DNA from: Lanius collurio | Taxonomy: Eukaryota > Chordata > Aves > Passeriformes > Laniidae | DNA length: 64,000 bases | Assembly: GCA_020086605.1 (NCBI GenBank) | Contig: JACBWW010000004.1 | Location: 31,882,001-31,946,000, forward strand | Reading direction: 5' to 3' | Shown: positions 13,801 through 22,800 of the stretch, in pieces | Layout of the letters: the number at the start of each line of letters is the position of its first letter | Numbering within the stretch: position 1 is the stretch's first letter | Translations under genes and position numbers: made by a program | Notes under the pieces: generated by a model | What the model was told of the DNA's origin: nothing | What the model saw: only the letters and a program-made list of their open reading frames with translations | Database searches by the model: none

Positions 13801-16800
13801 CCTTCTTACCTGTTTCTGTAACTAAGGGAGAAAGTATTTTGTCAAGGATTATATTTACTTACTCACCCTATGTTCATTACCCTTGTCCAGAAGCTGGTTG
13901 ACTGTACTAGGTGAATTTTCCTGTTCTGCTGTTGTATTGGAGCTCAGTTTAGAGGGGGAGAATAATGTTTTCTGATTGCAACATCTGTAGAGCTATATAT
14001 TTAGAAAAAGATGTGTTTACACTTCACTTTCCTTACTTGTAAAAAGTACAGGGTATTTGTCTTTATAAAATCTGGAGGTCCTGAGGTAAGAAATCCTAAA
14101 TATTCCACTGTTTATAGTATCCATATATGGATTGCAGTATTTATGTTAGACATTTCCTGAAAATTATTGTAGTAATAAAGAATATTTATTTCTGTAAGAT
14201 TTTGCTTTTTTGCAATTGATCAGCCTTTTCTTTACCTTATCTATACCATTTGTGATGTGCCTTTGTGGGGCCAGAGTAGCAGCTTTTCTAAGCCTAATAA
14301 TAGAGTTGCAACTTGTAAGCAGGGGTCCAGACATTCATTTTAAGTGACTGTGCACACCCTATTTAACCCTGGACTTTGTTTGAGGTCCAGAAACTTAGAT
14401 GTTCGTTTGGAGTTTGATCTGTGTACGGAGGAGAAAAATTTCCTGCAGAAAAGGAAGAAGTTTGTGGCTTCTGCTCTGAAAAAAGCGCTACATTTAGAGC
14501 AAGACCTACAAGATCATGAGGTATGAGAAGCACCATAGGGACTGTAACCTGCTGTATAACATGACAGGAATATGTCACGCTCATAGCCTTTTGCGTATTG
14601 TTTCTTAACTAGCCCTGATATATTAATTGTACCATATAAAGCACTGAGGAATGCTTTCATACATTTTGTACTTTAGATGAAGCAATGTGACAGCCAGGGT
14701 AGTATCAAACCACCAAAGCATTTTTTGTCTATTTCTTTTTCATCTGTACATTATAAACCTGGATAGTCTGACTGTTTTAGCTGATCATTCAGTCACCAAG
14801 ACCCCGTAAGGTATTTTCTATTACCAGATTTTTGGAGGGACAAAATCTAAAGTGATACGTAATACTAGCTGATGAGAAGGTGTCTTATTATAGACTCTGT
14901 CCTCTGGTGCTCATCATCTCTGCTGTAGTTTCTCAAATAGAACAAAGACATTCAACTTTTTTTCTCTCATCTACTTGTCTGAGTTAGGGTTTTTAATGTC
15001 CATGCTGGTGTGGGGATGGTTCATGCTTTAGGGAGGGAGCATGGTCTGTGATCAGGAACTTGAGAAATGAAGAACCAACTTGAGAGTTGGTTAATTTTCT
15101 TTTCACCTGTGTTTTCTCCTTTGTCCAGGACAGGAGGGCCAAAGACATATTAGTTAATATATGACAGCATGGTTTTAGACATTTTAAATGATGCCCCTGC
15201 TCACAAACTGATCTTATTATTACGTTGTTTCTTATTGGCACAGTAGCTTCTGAAGTATAAGAATTTTTAGGGGAAGTACTTCTAACTATTATTTTCAGAT
15301 TTTCCAGCAAGAGAATATTTGCTTTTAGTCAGGTAAATCCAAAGCAGAATACTTTGCTTTGAACTGAAATGTTCAGTTTGAATCAGGAAGCTGTTGAGTA
15401 TTTCTTTGATGCAATTTCCTGGAAATGTGTGGAAAATGTCAATTGGCTCATCTTCTCTCAGTGGATTTCTTAGAGAAATTTGTCTTCCTGTAACATAATT
15501 TAGATTTCCATACAATTAGGCTTCATTGCTGCAATTATATACTCTAGGTACTTTGTAGGAAATGTAATCTAGCTATTATGCTTGACTTAGAGAGAGGATG
15601 AGGTCTGCTCGTTATCAAAACAGAGCTTTCATGAAATGTTTTGCTAAGGAAAATGCAGTCTAATATTGAAATGCCTTGAAACATTAAGTTTTGAGCTGCT
15701 TTGATAAGCCAGCATGTAAAAATTTACAATCAAAAATTATTGATTTTTATCAAAATCCTCAAAAACAGTTAGTTACTTTTTTTTCCTGTTCAAAATACAC
15801 AGTTTTCTTTTTTTTTCTTCCCTGCTTGGGGAAATGGTGAAATGTTGGAATTTTTTGTGGGACAGAAATGCTATATTTCAGTCAGCTCTAATCACTTGTG
15901 CTGGTAAACAAACTGTTGCTTAGCACTGCTGTGTTGATGATTAAACAGGTACCAGTTGTAGCAGTGATGACAACAGGAGGTGGCACTCGGGCACTGACAT
16001 CTCTGTTGGGCAACCTGTTGGGTCTTCAAAAGTTGGGCCTCTTGGATGCTATTTCATACATCACTGGGTCATCTGGTTCAACATGGTAAGGAGATCCTGA
16101 ACAAAGACATGACTCATCACCTCTATAATCTGCTGTGTGAGGTATTTCTTCTCTTTATTTTGGTAAAGAAAGGTCTCAAGGTTTTTTATTGCTGCACTAG
16201 GAGCACATTGCACAAGCCAGTGTATGGCCTAGGTGCTGCCTACAGGAATCAAGATTTTCCTTGATTTCAGGTCTTGGATCTTTCCTACTGAGTCACCTGG
16301 GTGCAAACCACAGCCTTGTACATAAACCTTCGTAGCAAGGAGGGGCTTTTTGCAAGTCCTCATGCTTCACTAGTAATTTTGGCAATTCCTCTAAATCGAA
16401 AACCCTTTTACATAGTAAACTAAGCCCAAAAGATACTTTGAAGGAACCTCAGCTAGTTCATTTGATGTGGACCTTAAATCTAAGTCTAAAAAGTAAAAGT
16501 TTCTCTAGCATATGACAGTGCACTTCCTTTCTTTTCCCCAGGACTTTGTCACATTTGTATCAGAGTGCTGACTGGTCACAAAAGGATCTATCCAGACCGA
16601 TTGGTGAAGTCCGCAGACATATGACCAAGTGCAAGCTAAGCTGCTTTTCCCTGGAGAGCTTGAAATACTACGCAAAGGAGCTAAAGCTGCGGAAGCAAGA
16701 AGGATACCAGATCTCTAGTGTTGATTTCTGGGGGCTTCTGCTGGAAAAAGCATTAGATGATGGGGTAACGTTTTCCCTACATTTTCTCTAACAGCTACTG

Positions 16801-19800
16801 AATACTATGGTATGGAAAACGAAGCTCCAGGGAGAGATGCCTGAGAGCATGCCAGCATTATCCAACAGATGATTTCTGCTGACTAATTAAGGGGTTTTAG
16901 AATTGTTAAGGTTAGAAAAGACCTCTGTGTCCATCCAAGATAACTATCATGTTCACCACTAACCCATGTCCTCAAGTGCCGCATCTACACGTTTATAGAC
17001 TGTGATTCCACCACTTCCCCGGGGAATCTGTTCCAATGTTGACCAGACTTTCAATGAAGAATTTTTTCCTAATATTCAATTTAAACCTCTTTGGGTACAA
17101 CTTGAGTCCATTTCCTCTTGTCTTATCACTTGTTACTTGGAAGAAGAGACCAATACCCCCTTGTCTATAACCTCCTTTCAGGGAGTTGTAGAGATTGATA
17201 AGGTCTCCCCTGAGCCTCCTTTTCTCCAACAACCCCAGCTAAACAACCCCAGATCCTTCAGCTGTGCCTTGTAAGACTTTTTCTCCAGACCCTTTTCCAG
17301 GTCTATTGCCTTTGCTTCATGTCCTTCTCTGGACACACTTTAGCACCTCAATGTTTTTCTTGTAGCAAGGGGCCCACAATTGGACAGAGCACTTGAGGTG
17401 TGGCCCCACCAGTGCCAAGTACAGGGGTATAATCACTGCTCTGATCCTGCTGGTCATGCTAGTGCTGATCCAGGCCAGGATGCCATTGGCCTTCTTGGCC
17501 ACCTAGGCACACACTGGATCATGTTCAGCCACTGTCAACCAGCACCCCAGGTTCTTTTCTGCCATGCAGTTTTCCAGCCACTCTTCCCCCAGCCTGTAGC
17601 ACTGCCTGGGGTTGTTGTAATCCAAGTGCAGGACCCAGCCCTTGGCCTTATGGAATCTCATATGATTGGCCTTGGCCCGTTGATCCAGCCTGTCCAGATC
17701 CCCCTGCAGAGCCTTCCTGCTCTCCAGCAGATCAACAACTCCCACTCAGTTTAGTGTTGTCTTCAAACTTGTTGAGTTTTGTCCCCATGTATCTCTTAAC
17801 GCATAGTTAGCAGCCAAGGGGCTTCTGTTGACCAGAAAACCTATGTCTCCTTCTACAAGTACCTGAGTACCTAACTAAAAAGTCATGCTGTTGGTTTATT
17901 TTCCTCTGTTCATCCCTGTGAGAACTTAAATTTCCATGTAAAGTGGGTGTATTTATGAGAAAGAACAGGAGACCAGTTTTTAAAAAAGTGTCCTACAACT
18001 CTACCTGTAATTAAATAAGCCTATGTGGATATGTAAATGCTAAGATCACTCCTTGGTTAAAAAAAATGTTTGGACACAAAATGAGTTGAGAGACTGATGA
18101 AATTAAGAGGAAAACAGGTATGTCTTTTCCTGTACTACTGGAAGCCATAGAGTATGCCAAGAGGGTCCCTTGATTTTGCTCTTTTTCTTTTGTGAATTCA
18201 CAGAAAAATAACCACAAACTCTCAGATGAGCAACAGGCATTGAGTCAGGGTCAAAATCCCCTACCTATCTACATGATCCTCAACATCAAAGAAGATTACA
18301 GCCTTTCAGAGTTCAAAGGTGATGGCAAAAATGGGCTCATTTGGTGCTGAAACTATCTGCATTATCAGTACTTCAACTTCCTTGTACAGCTGACCCATAG
18401 CATTTATAAACAGTTTCTTTTCCTCCTTAAATTCCTTTTCCATTTCCAGACTTTGTGCGTAGGCTATGGGAGGAACTCATCTTCTATGGGGCAGGAGAAA
18501 TCTTGGGGAGGTGTTTAAGGACAGCCAAGGTAGTCACAAGCCTTAGGTCCAGATGTACGGTAATTTAGGCTGACTCCTCTTTGTATAAACTTCACTTATG
18601 TTCTCTCTGGAGAGGGTCATTGGAAAGTTCTTAATAAACTACACTGTGAAACATTACTGAGCGAGTCGCTGACATCAGCTGAATGATAACTTCTCACCCT
18701 GAGGAAGGCCAGTCTGTCTGTGGTCACCTTGCAGACAGGGTTTATTCTGCAGCTGCCTTTTTGCCTTTATATAGCTCTGCTAGCACGGAAGTAGGGATAA
18801 GATAGAGATTTAAAAGTTTGTTCTATGTCTCTGCAGAATGGGTGGAGTTCACCCCTTATGAGGTTGGGTTCTTGAAATATGGTGCCTTCATTCGTGCAGA
18901 GGATTTTGGCAGTGAGTTCTTTGTGGGTCGCCTGATGAGGAAACTTCCTGAGTCTCGAATCTGCTTCATGAAAGGTGATGTGCTCCATTGCAAAAATTTG
19001 AATTGCATAAAAAATGTATTTTATTTTTAATATAATGCAAACCCTGCATGTTACCAGTGCCCTGCATCATGCATTGAACTGAAACCAATTTTACACCATG
19101 TTGTTCTCACCTCTGACTAAATTCCTTAGATAAATGTAGATGGGCTAAAAGTACTGAGAGGAAATTTCAAGTCCCGCTATTCATTGTTGCTTTTGTCTTG
19201 AGTAGTGATGCTTATCCCTGAAGTTTTGGGGCTGCTTGGAGAGGTTAGGTTCATTTTGAACCAACCAGCAGCAGAGTTCCATGTGAAAAGCATTTGTATT
19301 TTGAAACTGAAATCTTACAATCAAATACAGCAACTTAGAGTAGTTTTGTGACATGCTACTGATACTTTTTTCAAGTTTAATAGTATTCTAAGTCCTTTGT
19401 AATCTTGCTGCCATGATAAATCATTGAAATTTATCATTGTTAATTCAGTATAGTGGGTAGCATCCAGTAATATATGAAAAACAGCTCTGCAGTTTTTATT
19501 CAATTGTTTTAATTTTGCTTAATACTGGAACTCTCTACTACAACCCTTGTACGTCGGTTTTCTGGGGTCAAGTTTCTGCAGACAAGTCTGTCTTCTCTTA
19601 AACAGATATTTTACATGTAAATAAACATAAGACACGACAGGACACCAAGGATACAGGTCGAAAATAGTTAACTTCAAAAGTGACAAATCCATACAACCAG
19701 CAATGCCACATGGTATTCCTTATTTGGTGTTCAGAGAAGCTGTGAATGTCTGTATTATGCAGAAGGAGTCCAGAATCGTGTTGTTCAAAACATGAGATAA

Positions 19801-22800
19801 TAGTTGGGCATAAGAAAGAAAGGATTGTGCTCAGTCACACAAGCACTAAATCTCACAGCTTATTTAGCTATGCTAAGAGCTTTTAGTGATGTTATGAGTT
19901 AAGAAAAGACTTGTCTGAGGGAAAAGACCCAGACAAAAACACAGGATTCAAGGGTATGAATAGAACTGCAAATAGCTGGAGAAATTAATGGAAGGTAAAT
20001 CCCACTGGTGGCTCTGAAACCCAGTAGTTCAGATGCAGACACCAGCACTAGAAATCCCAAGTCCAGGAGCTGGAGAATATGCCAAAGAAGAGATCCCTCC
20101 ATTCTTCCTTTTTTTCCTTTTTTTTTTTTTTTTTTTACTCTGCCATTAAGCACTCTGTTAGAGGTAGGAGATATGTTACAGAGCTAGGTGAGACTACAAA
20201 GCCTTCTTCTGAGAATGTTGTGCCTCCATTGCAGTTCCTCATTAGCAGTGGGGTAGTGTGTTCATGCCAGAGGTGGCCAGGTAGCAAGCACGTGCAACAT
20301 GTCCAGCCTGGACTGAACTCTGTTCTCAGCCTTAGCACCTCAGCCTGGTGATCCCACAGCCATGGGTGTGTCTTTATAAAGGATAAGGTGGAGAGCTAAA
20401 GCAATGTTGCCATCTAGTGATGCCACGTGCAATGCCCTCTTGGGTTACTATTAAAATGTACTGTTAGCCACAGCATGATAATTCAAGGATAAAAGCAAGG
20501 TGTCATTTGCAGGAAGGCAAAAGGTCTTTTGTAAAAGCAGTGGCTAGAGGTGGAAAGACTGGATGAGCTTATGGGGACACGAGACCCTCATGTTTCCAGA
20601 AGAAAGTCCGGCGTGCATGAGAGCTTGTCTTCTCTTTTCAAGTTCTGTCAGCCTAGTAAAAGACACCATCCTTCTTCACAGTTCTTACTTCAGCCAATAT
20701 AGGCACAAAGAAAATTCAGTGCAAGAGGTTAGGGCAACATTGCTATGTAATTATGAACATGTTCTAAGGACACAACAATGTTTGAAACACATTAAAATGC
20801 AGGAACAATGTGTAACTCCCAGGGCTGAGGGAACAGGAAGAGTTACAGAGTAAACATACACTAAGAGAAGACAGGAGAAACCAGAGGAGTTGCCTTCTCA
20901 CAGCAGAGTTGGACAGAAGCTTCTCAAGCTACAGGGAGATGAGGTTTTCTTAACAGAAACTGGTCAGTAATTATGTGCAAATGAACTCTGGTTTTCAGCT
21001 AAGTGTAGATCCAGAGAGCCCTTATCTGATTTCTTGATTATGCATTTCTAACATTTCTTAAGTGAGTCTATTCTTACAAGGACTTCCTGTGAAGCAGAAG
21101 GCCTTGGCTTTCTGTCCCACTCTAGAAACACACCAGGTTTAAAAGGGAATTGTATTTCTGTTAATAATTAATGGGATGAATAATCATTTATTGTGTAATT
21201 CAAATTATTGCATCCTGTACAATGTATGGCTTTTGCAAATCTTTCACTGGTAGAGATTTTCAAGGCAAAGCACAGTGCTGCCTTCTCTGATTGAGTTCCT
21301 CTTGGGGCCTGTGACAGAGCCATGGAGGAAGAGACACTTTTCAAGATCCCAGGGACTTTTTGAGATTTCTGCACTGTGGAGACATTTTTAGATGTTCTTT
21401 TACCTGGGATGGAAAAAGTAGGAGAAGCACTATAGGAGTGAGAACAAAAAATAGGAGAAGAGTCTCCCTCAAGAGAACTTGTGAAAAGTGAAATCTTAGA
21501 GGGACAGCAAAGATGTCTTGTATTAGAGGACTTTTCTGCAGACTATCCCAAACTGTGCTCTAACCATTCGATTCTTGACTGTCCAGGAGCAGCATCCAAA
21601 CCTTTAACTGAGTATTCATTTGCATATGACATATTTTGTGGAGCAGACCCTTATTTTATAGGAAATTGCATGGTTTTTCTTACTTATGACAGTTGCTTAT
21701 AGGATGGAAAATGTTGGTTTGTATGTGGCGATGAATTACAGTGGCTGAAGGCCTCACAAAATGTTTTAAACTATTTAGGCTCCTCCCTGAGGACAGAATG
21801 CTGGTTGCTGCAATGAACTTCATATAGTTTCTGGTAATAATTTGGAAGCCTTGAGGCTTTCCAATACTCCTTGCAAAGCTGAGAATTTTTTTTTTAAAGG
21901 GATATTTTTCATTAAAATGTTTCTGAAGAAGTTTCCCTGTTTTTTACCATTGCACAGGCCTATGGAGCAACGTCTTTTCATACAATCTTTTGGATGCCTG
22001 GCATTCGTCAGATCCCACACAAAGGCGTTCACTGCGGTGTACCCAACACAGCACTCTTGATATTGGTTAGTTATGTTTCTGTTTTACCTGTTGCCTCATA
22101 AATCCAGAGGTTTCATGTTGTCATGTGTATCTAACTAGGTTTCCCCTCTGAATTTATTCATAGCAATATTTTTTCCATTAATCTCTCTTAGACTGAATTT
22201 ATGCAAATATAAAACTTCTGAAGGTTTTAAACAGACTGTCTTTGGCAGGGGGGCCCTTCGGCAAACCTCCATGTTGTAACAAACACCTCAGTGCTGTGTT
22301 CTGTGTCTGCCTCAGCAGCTGGTGCTTTTCATACATTGTTATTGAAGACTTGGATATATCAATTGCCTGCAACTCCATTTAATTGTTCTTTGCTCTTGTT
22401 GTAAACCTGTCTTTTTCTAAGACACCTTGGTTGTCCTTCATATGTTCAAAGTCAGTTAGTGAGTTTGGTTTACTGGTTTCTATCACTTTCTCCATGGAAT
22501 TGTTGCAAAGCCCTAAGATCAATAAATGCCTGTGATAAAAAGTCATTGGCCCTCTTTGCCAATCTCATGAGGTGCTGTTTAGCACAACCCTTTTTCTTTG
22601 CTCTTTTATGGATGTCTAAGTTTCCTGACAGCTTTCTCTTTCTGTTTTTTTGCAAAGCTGATTTTCATTAATTTTGAAAGGAACAAGTCCAGATTCTGAA
22701 TCTACCCTGACCTTCACACAGGGAATCAATCTGTGAGTTCCATCAAAGAGTAGCAAAGTGTAGATCACTTTTTCTAGCTTTAGCTCTCTGTTTCTCATGG

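Noticed and set aside
14391..14520. Downstream acceptor for gene 1 exon 10
   Set aside because: It would create a TGA stop at the junction; the AG at 14384 keeps the frame and the family sequence.
17317..17745. Minus-strand frames that could be read as a host protein
   Set aside because: They match the C-terminal part of CR1 ORF2, so they belong to the LINE fragment.
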